Assembly: GCA_009928955.1 (NCBI GenBank)
Contig: SABN01000016.1
Location: 1-41,872 of the forward strand
Source of the DNA: Opitutia bacterium
GTDB taxonomy: Bacteria; Verrucomicrobiota; Kiritimatiellia; CAIQIC01; Lenti-01
DNA: 41,872 bases
Direction: 5' to 3'
How positions within the stretch are numbered: position 1 is the stretch's first letter; each line of letters opens with the position of its first letter. This document shows, in pieces, positions 19,428 to 26,511 of the stretch. The notes below the pieces were generated by a model, which made no database searches, was not told the DNA's origin, and worked only from the letters and a program-made list of their open reading frames with translations. The translations under genes were made by a program, and so were the position numbers.

Positions 19428-19453
19428 ACGGGGATTTCAGGAGATGGACAACT

Positions 19454-19529
19454 TGGTGGAGCAGAAGGGATTCGAACCCTCGACCCCTACGTTGCGAACG
19501 TAATGCTCTACCAACTGAGCTACTGCCCC
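19454..19529 (-). tRNA. tRNA-Ala (anticodon CGC), CCA encoded
   Basis: 76 nt. Acceptor GGGGCAG/CTGCTCC contains the G3-U70 pair that marks tRNA-Ala. Anticodon loop TTCGCAA reads CGC for GCG codons. D arm AGCTCAGTTGG, T loop TTCGAAT and CCA are all present. Located 26 bp before tRNA-Tyr. Confidence 0.95.
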
Positions 19530-19563
19530 AAGCGTCATCTTCCTTGGCAATCGACGAGCGCGC

Positions 19564-19592
19564 AACCTACCAGCAGAACTCCCGCCGCGCAA
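19564..19592 (-). promoter_or_regulatory. promoter of the tRNA-Ala/tRNA-Tyr unit
   Basis: Minus strand TTGCGC (19592-19587), 17-bp spacer, TAGGTT (19569-19564), then a GC-rich discriminator (GCGCGC). Both hexamers and the spacer length are identical in the tRNA-Leu promoter at 33271-33299. The GC-rich discriminator is typical of stringently controlled stable RNA promoters. Confidence 0.65.
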
Positions 19593-19601
19593 GGGATATT
19601 T

Positions 19602-21188
19602 TCAGCGCCGCCGCGGTCCGCCGCGGCTGCCGCCGCGCCCGCCCGCGCGCGGTCCCCCCCGCCCGCCGAACCCGCCGCCCGCCGGCCGCGGACGCCGCTT
19701 CTTCTCCAGCTGCGGCTTGGGCAGCGGCGCCAGCCATTCCTCCGGCGGCGGCACGCATTTCAGCGGCTGCTTCATGTATTCCTCGACCGCGGCGATGTAG
19801 TAGCTGTCGATCTCGTCGGCGAACGTGATCGAAATGCCCTTCTCCCCCACCCGCCCGGTCCGGCCGATGCGGTGGACGTAGTCCTCCGCCTGCTCCGGCA
19901 TGTTGTAGTTGATGATCAAGTCGATGCCGTTGATGTGCAGGCCCCGCCCGGCCACATCCGTCGCCACCAGCACCGCCACATGGCCGCTGCGGAAGTCCTC
20001 CAGCACCTTCACGCGCTTGTGCTGCTCCACCGCCCCCGACAGCAGCGCCACGTCCACCCCCTGGCTCCGCAGGTTGTCGCACAGCAGCTCCGTCGAGTCC
20101 CGCCGGTTCCCGAAGATGATCACCCGCTCGGGCTTCATGCTCCGCAGGATGTTGTAGACGATCGTGAACTTCTGCTCCCCGGTGACGATGTACACGCGCT
20201 GGTCGATCGTGTCGGCGGCCACATGCTCGTTCTCGATGTCCACCGTGGCGGGACGGTGCATCCATTGCGCGGCCAGATGCGTCACTTCCGGCGTGAGGGT
20301 CGCGCTGAACAGCATGGTCTGGCGCGCATCTTTCGGGGGACAGCCATACACGATGCGCTTCATGTCCGGGATGAACCCCATGTCGAGCATCCGATCGGCC
20401 TCATCGATGACGAGGATCTCGACCTTCGAGAATTCCACATCCTGCCGCTGGCGGAAATCCAGCAGGCGGCCGGGCGTCGCCACGACCACGTCCACATGCT
20501 TGTCGCGCAGGACCGCCCGCTGCCCCTGCATGTCCATGCCGCCATAGACGGCCAAGGTGCGCAGCCCCGTGTATTTGCCCAGATCCTCCGCGTCGCGGGC
20601 GATCTGCATGCACAGCTCGCGCGTGGGCGCCATGATCAGCGCGCGCGGATACCCCTTGCGGCGGTCCGCCGCCGCCGGCCGCTCCATCAGCTGCTTGAAG
20701 ATCGTCAGCAGGAACGCCGCCGTCTTGCCCGTGCCCGTCTGGGCCCGGCCGCAGATGTTGACCCCGTCGAGCGCCAGCGGCAGGGCCTTGGCCTGGATCG
20801 GCGTGCAATACCGGAACTGCTGGTCGGCGATGGCGTGGATCAACTCCTCCGGCAGCCCCAGATCCAGGAACCGGGTCTTCCCCTCCGCCGCAGGCACCTG
20901 ATACTCCGACGGATCCCATGGCGCCGCCGGCTTCTTCGCCCGGTCGGCCTCCGCATGGCGGGGATGGGGATGCGCCGGCGCATGGTGCTCGCCGCGCTTC
21001 TTGCGGGGGCCGCCCCGCCAGACCTCGGGCTCCGACGCGCGCTTCGGGCCGTCCACGAAACGCGGGCCGCGCGCCGGCTTTTCGGCGTGCGGCTTCTTTT
21101 CCTTCGGCACCGTGGACGGGACCGCCGGAACATGCTTGGACGCTTTTTTGCCGCTGAAGACGGCTTTGACTCGTTGGATGAAACTCAT
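19602..21188 (-). CDS. DEAD-box RNA helicase (RhlB/RhlE type) with RGG-like tail
   Basis: 528 residues from ATG 21188. Residues 1-105 are a basic Lys/Pro/His-rich extension. The helicase core then shows a Q motif (CTPIQ), motif I AQTGTGKT, Ia PTREL, motif II DEAD (VIDEADRMLDMGF), motif III SAT, then domain 2 with VATDVAGRG and motif VI HRIGRTGR, so ATPase/helicase is intact. Residues 490-528 are Gly/Arg-rich (GGFGGRGG, RAGGRGG), an RNA-binding RGG tail. Expected role: RNA remodelling in ribosome assembly or decay, cytoplasm. A structured leader with a terminator-like hairpin precedes it, implying control at the RNA level. Exact orthologue (rhlB, rhlE, csdA) cannot be told. Confidence 0.92.
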   Translation of the reverse strand: MSFIQRVKAVFSGKKASKHVPAVPSTVPKEKKPHAEKPARGPRFVDGPKRASEPEVWRGGPRKKRGEHHAPAHPHPRHAEADRAKKPAAPWDPSEYQVPAAEGKTRFLDLGLPEELIHAIADQQFRYCTPIQAKALPLALDGVNICGRAQTGTGKTAAFLLTIFKQLMERPAAADRRKGYPRALIMAPTRELCMQIARDAEDLGKYTGLRTLAVYGGMDMQGQRAVLRDKHVDVVVATPGRLLDFRQRQDVEFSKVEILVIDEADRMLDMGFIPDMKRIVYGCPPKDARQTMLFSATLTPEVTHLAAQWMHRPATVDIENEHVAADTIDQRVYIVTGEQKFTIVYNILRSMKPERVIIFGNRRDSTELLCDNLRSQGVDVALLSGAVEQHKRVKVLEDFRSGHVAVLVATDVAGRGLHINGIDLIINYNMPEQAEDYVHRIGRTGRVGEKGISITFADEIDSYYIAAVEEYMKQPLKCVPPPEEWLAPLPKPQLEKKRRPRPAGGGFGGRGGPRAGGRGGSRGGPRRR

Positions 21189-21231
21189 GATGGGGCGGAT
21201 TCTAGCACCCCCCCCGCCCCCGTTGCGATGC

Positions 21232-21261
21232 AAAAAAAATCCCCGCCTTGTCGATGGGGCG
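21232..21261 (-). terminator. hairpin plus U8, candidate intrinsic terminator or attenuator
   Basis: Minus strand: a short GC-rich inverted repeat (CGCCCC...GGCGGGG region) followed by A and eight T (21239-21232). The stem is only 4 bp whichever way it is drawn. It lies between the structured leader and the helicase ATG, so it would stop transcription before the gene. Its 5' arm overlaps the 3' arm of the leader's closing stem. Confidence 0.45.
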
Positions 21262-21390
21262 AATCTCCTGACCTTATTGAGTAAGGTGGGAACCTGTCGT
21301 CTGCTTACCGGAGATTCCGGGGATCGGACGTGCCGTCCACAAGCGAACACCAGCTCCCGTTTTTATGGTGTTGGGTAGGAGAATTAGGCC
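21258..21390 (-). ncRNA. predicted structured leader RNA upstream of the DEAD-box helicase
   Basis: A closing stem joins 21390-21377 (GGCCTAATTCTCCT) with 21269-21258 (AGGAGATTCGCC): 11 pairs with a bulge and a small internal loop. Inside are four inverted repeats: 21346-21372 (AACACCA/TGGTGTT), 21326-21338 (GGAC/GTCC), 21308-21320 (CCGGA/TCCGG) and 21271-21287 (ACCTTA/TAAGGT). No protein frame explains the region. I cannot match it to a known riboswitch; the 3' arm GTCAGGAGATTCGCC only partly resembles a cobalamin B12 box. Orientation minus is inferred from the helicase gene and the U-tract. A free plus-strand RNA is possible because stems are symmetric. Confidence 0.4.
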
Positions 21391-21495
21391 TCTGTCGTGC
21401 AAGGCAGGGAAAAAATCTTTTTTCGCATCTTTCAAAGATCGCCGCTCGCTTTCGACATCCCCACCCTACCATCCGCCCCCGGCTTGCGCAAACTT

Positions 21496-21539
21496 TTCGG
21501 CCGAATATTTCGGCCGAAGTTCCGGAGGGACAATCCCTC
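21496..21539. repeat. twin TTCGGCCGAA palindromes and a 15-bp hairpin after the secreted protein gene
   Basis: TTCGGCCGAA occurs at 21496-21505 and 21509-21518, separated by TAT; each copy is self-complementary and together they can form a 10-bp stem. Next to it 21525-21539 is GAGGGA-CAA-TCCCTC (minus: GAGGGATTGTCCCTC). No T-run follows. It lies 3' of the gene ending at 21593 and upstream of the helicase leader: a rho-independent-like barrier or an operator are both possible. Confidence 0.4.
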
Positions 21540-21592
21540 GAAGAACGGCGGCTTTTCCTTGCCAAACCGCGCCGCCGCATCCCCGTCTCCGC

Positions 21593-22477
21593 TCAGGGGA
21601 CAACCAATCGCACCGCATGGAACCGCGGCAAAACCGGTTCGACATTGGTCCACGTCGTGCCCCCCCCCGCTTCGGCGGGAATCTCTTGGGTCACGTCGAA
21701 CCACTGTCCCGTCAGCGCGGCATCGCACCCCACGAGGCGATACCATTTGCCCGGCACGCTCTGCCAGCGCACCTCGTATCCCGCATCGCCGGGCAGCAGG
21801 CGCGATTCTTCGATCCGCAGGAGCGACTCGTCGTCGTTCGGATCCGTTCCGGCGAGATATTCCGACCGGTTGGGGAAGCGGTCGTCGTCGGGATCCCCGG
21901 TCGCCCCCGCCGCCGTGCGCCCATCGAAGTGCCATTGCTCCCACCAGTCGGGCATCCCGTCCATGTTCGTGTCCCCGATCAAATCCGTCACCATCAAGTC
22001 CAGCGTGTTCGTCGTTTCCAGCCGCCAGTTGTCCGGGCGCGACGGGACGAATCCGGAATAGTCGCTCCCCGCCGCCCCCTCCACCATGATCTGCCACAGC
22101 GGAATCACGTGCGACGACTTCTTCGACATCTGCACCGTCGCCGTGCCGTCCACGTTCCCCGCCGCCACGATCCGGTCCAGCGCCGTGTTGCCATCGGCGT
22201 GGCACCGGTACGTCCCTCCGGCGAACCGCACGTCCTTGGTGAACCGCAGCGTGCCCACGTTCGACACGCTCGTTCCCGGCGACACCGTCCCCGCCAGCGT
22301 CGCCGCCGCCTGGATTTCCCCGTCCCCGCCCAGCGTCCCGCCCGCCCCCAGTTGGAACGACGTGGCCGAAACCGCCCCGCCCCCCAGCGCCAGCGTCCCG
22401 CCGTCCACCCGCAGCGAAGATCCCCGCGCGGACGAAACCGCCACCGCGAGCGCCAACAGAATGATCGGGCTTTTCAT
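21593..22477 (-). CDS. secreted protein with autotransporter-type strands and Asp-rich calcium-binding repeat
   Basis: 294 residues from ATG 22477; signal peptide 1-20 (hydrophobic run, SSARG). Residues 20-95 resemble autotransporter-associated beta-strand repeats (GGTLALGGG, GGTLGGDGEI, GTVSPGTSVSNVGTL). Residues about 165-220 are a thrombospondin-type-3-like or EF-hand-like segment rich in Asp (GDTNMDGMPDWWEQW and GDPDDDRFPNRSEYLAGTDPND), frequent in surface proteins of Kiritimatiellota, Lentisphaerota and Verrucomicrobiota. No beta-barrel anchor is evident. The start is 13 bp after the upstream YadA-like gene, so they form one operon and perhaps one surface structure. Confidence 0.75.
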   Translation of the reverse strand: MKSPIILLALAVAVSSARGSSLRVDGGTLALGGGAVSATSFQLGAGGTLGGDGEIQAAATLAGTVSPGTSVSNVGTLRFTKDVRFAGGTYRCHADGNTALDRIVAAGNVDGTATVQMSKKSSHVIPLWQIMVEGAAGSDYSGFVPSRPDNWRLETTNTLDLMVTDLIGDTNMDGMPDWWEQWHFDGRTAAGATGDPDDDRFPNRSEYLAGTDPNDDESLLRIEESRLLPGDAGYEVRWQSVPGKWYRLVGCDAALTGQWFDVTQEIPAEAGGGTTWTNVEPVLPRFHAVRLVVP

Positions 22478-22490
22478 CGCCGCGCTCCGC

Positions 22491-24272
22491 TCAAGGGCCC
22501 GTGTTGACGATCTGGTTTTCCGATTCGACCTGCCCCGGCGCCAACTCGCTCAAGCGCTGTTCCACGGGCCGGTTCTTCAAGTCTTCGAGAAGCGCGGGAT
22601 CATTCCGCAGGACCTTGATTTCCCACGACACCTTCACGTCGCGATCGCCGGCGATGCGCAGGGCATTGCCCGCCACTTCCACCGCCCACACGGAGGCCGG
22701 CCCCCACGCCGTCAGCGACACCACCTCGGACCCCGCCTTGTTCAGCGCGGCGTAGTAGCCGGGCAAGGCCACGACCGCTTGGCCGTCGACCAGTTGCGCG
22801 TTGCCCGCATACACGTTCCAGACATCCGGCCCCTCCATGCAGAAATGCCGCAACACCTGGTTCTCCGGATCGAGCGGGTGAGGGATGGTGAAGGCCTTGG
22901 CCGTCCAGTCCCCCGTCCCGAACGTTGGCCGATGGCGGATAATGCCGTCGGATCCATCCAGATAAAGGTTTCCCCGCATCTGCACCGAGGAGTTGTTCTG
23001 GTTCTGCACCCCGTAGCCGATGGCAATCCGATGCGTTCCGCCCATGGCCGACGCCCCCGTGCCGATCGCGATGTTCGTGTTGGCGCTGCTGGCCGAGTTG
23101 CCAATGGCAATGGCATAGCGGGTCGCGTTTGCGCTCGTCCCCACCGCCACGCTGCCCGTCATCGCCAAGGCATCCGAACCCGCCGCCACGCTGGCCCAGC
23201 GGCCGGTGGCCCCCCGCCCCACCGCCACGCTGTTCGTGTAGGCCGCCGCGCGCCAGCCAAAGGCCGCGCCCATCTCCCGGGCGCGCGCAATATAGCCCAC
23301 CGCCGCGCTTTCCAACTCGGCCTCGGCCCCGCGCCCCACGGCCACCCCCTGGTTGTTGGCATTCGCCGCCAGGCCGATGGCCACCGCGTTGTTGGTGCCA
23401 CGGGCGGTATGGCCCACGGCCACCCCGTTCTGGTGCGCCACGCTCTCATAGCCCACCGCCACCCCCGCGCCGCCATTTTCGTTGGCCTTGGCGGCATAGC
23501 CCACGGCCACCGCTTGGTCGCTGGCATTGGCAAAATAGCCGATGCCCACGCCAAAGTCTGCGCCGCGGGCCGCCGAACCGATCGCCACGCTCCGGTTCGT
23601 GGTGGAGGCATTCCAACCGATCGCAACCGAATCGATCTTCGCCACGGCATTGTAACCCAATGCCGCGCTGTAGACCTGTCCCGTGGCCAGATACCCCATC
23701 GCCACGCTGCGGTTGTCCGCCAAAGATATGGCCCCCACCGCCACGTTGTTGCTGAATCCCCTCGCCTGATAGCCTACCGCCGCCCCGAAGTCCATTCCCA
23801 GCGCCTCCGCGCCCACCGCCACCCCGCGGTTCGTGCCGATCGCCTCGCGCCCGGCCGCCGCGCCGAAATCGTAGCCGCCCGACATCATTCCCACCGCCGT
23901 GCCGCTGTCGTAACCTTCCGCCGAATGACCGACCGCCACGCCCATCCTCGCGCCGAGCGCATACGCCCCCACCCCCGTTCCCATGGAGTACCCGTCCGCG
24001 CCATCCCCCACCTGAAGGTCTTCTCCGCCGCCAATGGACAGCGCCGGACGCAATCCGCCCGCGCCGTTCACCTGCCGGATCACGCTCACCTCGTTGCTGA
24101 AAACGGCCACGCCGTCGGACGTCACCCGCACCAGTTGGGCGGTTTGAGCGTTGTATACCCCGAACCGGCTGCTGCCGTCCGAGGAATCCAAGATGACCGC
24201 CACATCCGCCCCGGCCGCCCCATGCGCCCAGCCCATCACCACCGCGCCCAACACCAGAATTCTTGCGTTCAT
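22491..24272 (-). CDS. YadA-head-like repeat protein (13-residue periodicity), secreted
   Basis: 593 residues from ATG 24272; ATG 24281 is possible but its ribosome site is too close. Signal peptide 1-22. Residues about 98 to 420 contain roughly 24 tandem units of 13 residues of the form x-V-A-V/I-G-x-x-A-x-x-x-x-x (for example GVAVGHSAEGYDS, SVAIGWNASTTNR), the left-handed beta-roll seen in trimeric autotransporter heads, which usually run at 14. The C-terminus (about 430-593) is globular and polar; I see no YadA-type beta-barrel anchor, so it cannot self-insert as a classic trimeric autotransporter. Role: probable trimeric fibre on the surface or in an extracellular structure. Co-operonic with the secreted protein at 21593. 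Confidence 0.82.
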   Translation of the reverse strand: MNARILVLGAVVMGWAHGAAGADVAVILDSSDGSSRFGVYNAQTAQLVRVTSDGVAVFSNEVSVIRQVNGAGGLRPALSIGGGEDLQVGDGADGYSMGTGVGAYALGARMGVAVGHSAEGYDSGTAVGMMSGGYDFGAAAGREAIGTNRGVAVGAEALGMDFGAAVGYQARGFSNNVAVGAISLADNRSVAMGYLATGQVYSAALGYNAVAKIDSVAIGWNASTTNRSVAIGSAARGADFGVGIGYFANASDQAVAVGYAAKANENGGAGVAVGYESVAHQNGVAVGHTARGTNNAVAIGLAANANNQGVAVGRGAEAELESAAVGYIARAREMGAAFGWRAAAYTNSVAVGRGATGRWASVAAGSDALAMTGSVAVGTSANATRYAIAIGNSASSANTNIAIGTGASAMGGTHRIAIGYGVQNQNNSSVQMRGNLYLDGSDGIIRHRPTFGTGDWTAKAFTIPHPLDPENQVLRHFCMEGPDVWNVYAGNAQLVDGQAVVALPGYYAALNKAGSEVVSLTAWGPASVWAVEVAGNALRIAGDRDVKVSWEIKVLRNDPALLEDLKNRPVEQRLSELAPGQVESENQIVNTGP

Positions 24273-24343
24273 GACCTCCATCCCTCCAAAGCCAAACCCC
24301 GCAAGACCTCCTTGGCCCATCACGGAACACAGCCTCGCATATG

Positions 24344-24373
24344 AGGATAGATTTTCCGGGCCGGATGGGTCAA
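24344..24373 (-). promoter_or_regulatory. sigma-70-type promoter for the YadA-like operon
   Basis: Minus strand: TTGACC (24373-24368), 18-bp spacer, TATCCT (24349-24344), about 70 bp before the start codon. The remaining intergenic DNA to 24528 is GC-rich with a run of nine C; I see no gene in it. Confidence 0.6.
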
Positions 24374-24528
24374 CGCCTAACCAAGCTCAAACCCGATATT
24401 TATGCCCCCCCCCGGCCCCCGTTGCGGCCGTTGCCGTCGATCCGGCCGTTCCGGCCCCCCGGGAAGCGGGCCGCGCGGATCCCGCCCTTCCGGCGCAGCC
24501 CCTCCCCGACGCCCCCGCCAAGAGATCG

Positions 24529-26220
24529 TCACGCGCGGCGCCGCCACGCGCGGCCGGCCACGTCCGCCAGCACGACCACGGCCAGCGCGAACAGCACCAG
24601 GCTCAGCCCGCCCACCAGGGGACTGCCCCCTTGCGCGAAGTTGCGCCAGACGATCTGCCCCAGCGCCAGCAGCGTCGTGACGAACATGAACACCATCGGC
24701 AGGAACACGAACCAAGCCGTCTTGCCCTGGCTCCGCAGCCAGCCGTGGACCATCAAGAGCGCCATCGCGCCCATCAGTTGGTTCGTCGCCCCGAACGCCG
24801 GCCAGATCGCCTTCCAGGCCGGCATCAGCGTGCCGCCCGCCCCCGGAATCTGCCGGAAGACCACCAGCGCCGGCAGCGCCAGCACGATCAGCGTCGTCAG
24901 CACCCGGTGGCCCACCGTCTTGGCGTCGATGCCCGTCAGTTCCTGCAGGATGATGCGGCTCAGCCGCGTGCAGCTGTCCAGCGTCGTCAGCACGAACGTG
25001 CTCACCGCCAGCATCGCGAACGACATCACCCAGCCTTGGCTGATGCCCAGCGGCTGGAAAAACCGCTCCAGCCCCGCCGCGAACACCGCGACCGGCGTCG
25101 TCCCGGGATGATCCTTCAGCGTCATCACCGTGGCCAGCGCCAGGATCGCCAGCACGGCCTCCACCAGCATCGCGCCCAGGCCCACCCGCTTGGCCGAGCT
25201 TTCCTTGTTCAATTGCTTGGACGTGGTGCCCGCCGCCAGGATCGCATGGAAGCCGCTCACCGCCCCGCACGCGATCATCACGCACAGCGACGGATAGATC
25301 CACCCGTCCGTCGGCGAGCTCCAGGCCTTGAAGGCCGGCCAGACGATCGCCGTCGAACCGACGAACGACCCCACGATCAGCCCGAGGGTCCCGCCGATCA
25401 GGCAGGCGTAGAGCAGGAACGACGACAGGTAGTCCCGCGGCTGCAGCAGCGCCCAGACCGGCAGCACCGACGCCGCCAGGCAGTAGGCCAGCAGGCCCAG
25501 CGACCAGAAGTACTTGTCCGCGCCGAACAACGCCGGCACCACGTCGGCCGACAGCGGAAAGACGCGGCCCAGCCAGAGCCCGCCGAACACCAGCGGCAGC
25601 GACAGCAGCGTGGCCTTGCGCAGCGACATCTTCCACCGGCGCAACAGCCGGCCGAACGCCAGCGCGAGCAGGATGTAGAACACCGACGCCGTCGCCACGA
25701 CGCCCCCGATGCGCGATACGTCCGTCCCCGCCTCGCCCCGGCCCAGCGTCACCGGCGCGAACGTGGCCGCCGTCATGTCCAAAAACACCATGATGACGTA
25801 GAGCAGCACCAGCAGGATGAACAGCAGGAACATCCGATAGGTCAGCGGGCCCATCGTCGTGCGGCCGATCTGCGCCAGGCTCTGGCCCTTGTTGCGCAGG
25901 CTGGCCATCATGGAGGTGTAGTCCTGCACCCCGCCGATGAAAATCACCCCCAGCACGATCCACAGCAGCGCCGGCCCCCACCCGAACACCAGCGCCGCCG
26001 TGATCGGCCCCACGATCGGCCCCGCCCCCGCGATGGAACTGAAATGGTGCCCGAACACCACCGCGTCCGGCGCCGGCTCGTAGTCCACCCCGTCGCGCAG
26101 CGTGTGCGCCGGCGTCAGCCGCTCGTCCATCGCGTCCAGCCGCCGCTCCATCCACCCGCCGTAGACCTTGTAGACGGCGAAAAACAACGCGCAGCAGCCC
26201 AGGAATATCGCACTCAACAT
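24529..26220 (-). CDS. cstA: CstA-family carbon starvation / pyruvate transporter
   Basis: 563 residues from ATG 26220; GTG 26229 would add three. About fifteen hydrophobic helices. The family signature FGHHFSSIAGAGPIVGP is present near residue 60, as are a DYTSMMAS motif and a later FHAILAAGTTSKQLNKE. It belongs to the shorter CstA group (E. coli CstA is about 700). CstA/BtsT proteins import pyruvate or peptides during carbon limitation at the inner membrane. Single gene; no regulator such as BtsSR is nearby. I could not place a convincing promoter in the 290 bp upstream. Start ambiguous by three codons. Confidence 0.93.
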   Translation of the reverse strand: MLSAIFLGCCALFFAVYKVYGGWMERRLDAMDERLTPAHTLRDGVDYEPAPDAVVFGHHFSSIAGAGPIVGPITAALVFGWGPALLWIVLGVIFIGGVQDYTSMMASLRNKGQSLAQIGRTTMGPLTYRMFLLFILLVLLYVIMVFLDMTAATFAPVTLGRGEAGTDVSRIGGVVATASVFYILLALAFGRLLRRWKMSLRKATLLSLPLVFGGLWLGRVFPLSADVVPALFGADKYFWSLGLLAYCLAASVLPVWALLQPRDYLSSFLLYACLIGGTLGLIVGSFVGSTAIVWPAFKAWSSPTDGWIYPSLCVMIACGAVSGFHAILAAGTTSKQLNKESSAKRVGLGAMLVEAVLAILALATVMTLKDHPGTTPVAVFAAGLERFFQPLGISQGWVMSFAMLAVSTFVLTTLDSCTRLSRIILQELTGIDAKTVGHRVLTTLIVLALPALVVFRQIPGAGGTLMPAWKAIWPAFGATNQLMGAMALLMVHGWLRSQGKTAWFVFLPMVFMFVTTLLALGQIVWRNFAQGGSPLVGGLSLVLFALAVVVLADVAGRAWRRRA

Positions 26221-26229
26221 GATGATCAC

Positions 26230-26511
26230 GCTTTCTTCAAAAAATCGCGTTCCATTCTCCCCCTTCCCGTCTCGAAATCCAGCACAATTTGGATTGCGGC
26301 GCCGGCGGGCCGCAACCGCTCCTCCCCCGCCCGGCGGCTTAACACGATTTTAGCGGAAAATGTCCGCCGGCGGGGTTCCCTCTCTGGCCACGCCATGCTA
26401 TGAAGGAATTCTGGAGATGGCCAAGCGCCCGCCTGCTCGTTTCCTTCGCATGGAAAGCCTCTCGCCACTGCGGGGAATACCGGACCGGGCGGCCGCAGGA
26501 GGAGGAACGAC
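26230..26511. other. intergenic region between cstA and the RHS gene
   Basis: Divergent 282-bp spacer, GC-rich. Short open frames occur on both strands but overlap the RHS or cstA starts and have no ribosome site, so I reject them. A weak TTCCCT/TATGAA pair (spacing 17, near 26375) could serve the RHS gene. Immediately before ATG 26512 is a strong AGGAGGAGGA site. Confidence 0.5.

Noticed and set aside
21258-21390. 6S RNA or cobalamin riboswitch
   Set aside because: 6S RNA has one long rod with a central bubble, while this has four hairpins. For cobalamin, only the B12-box-like 3' arm is present.
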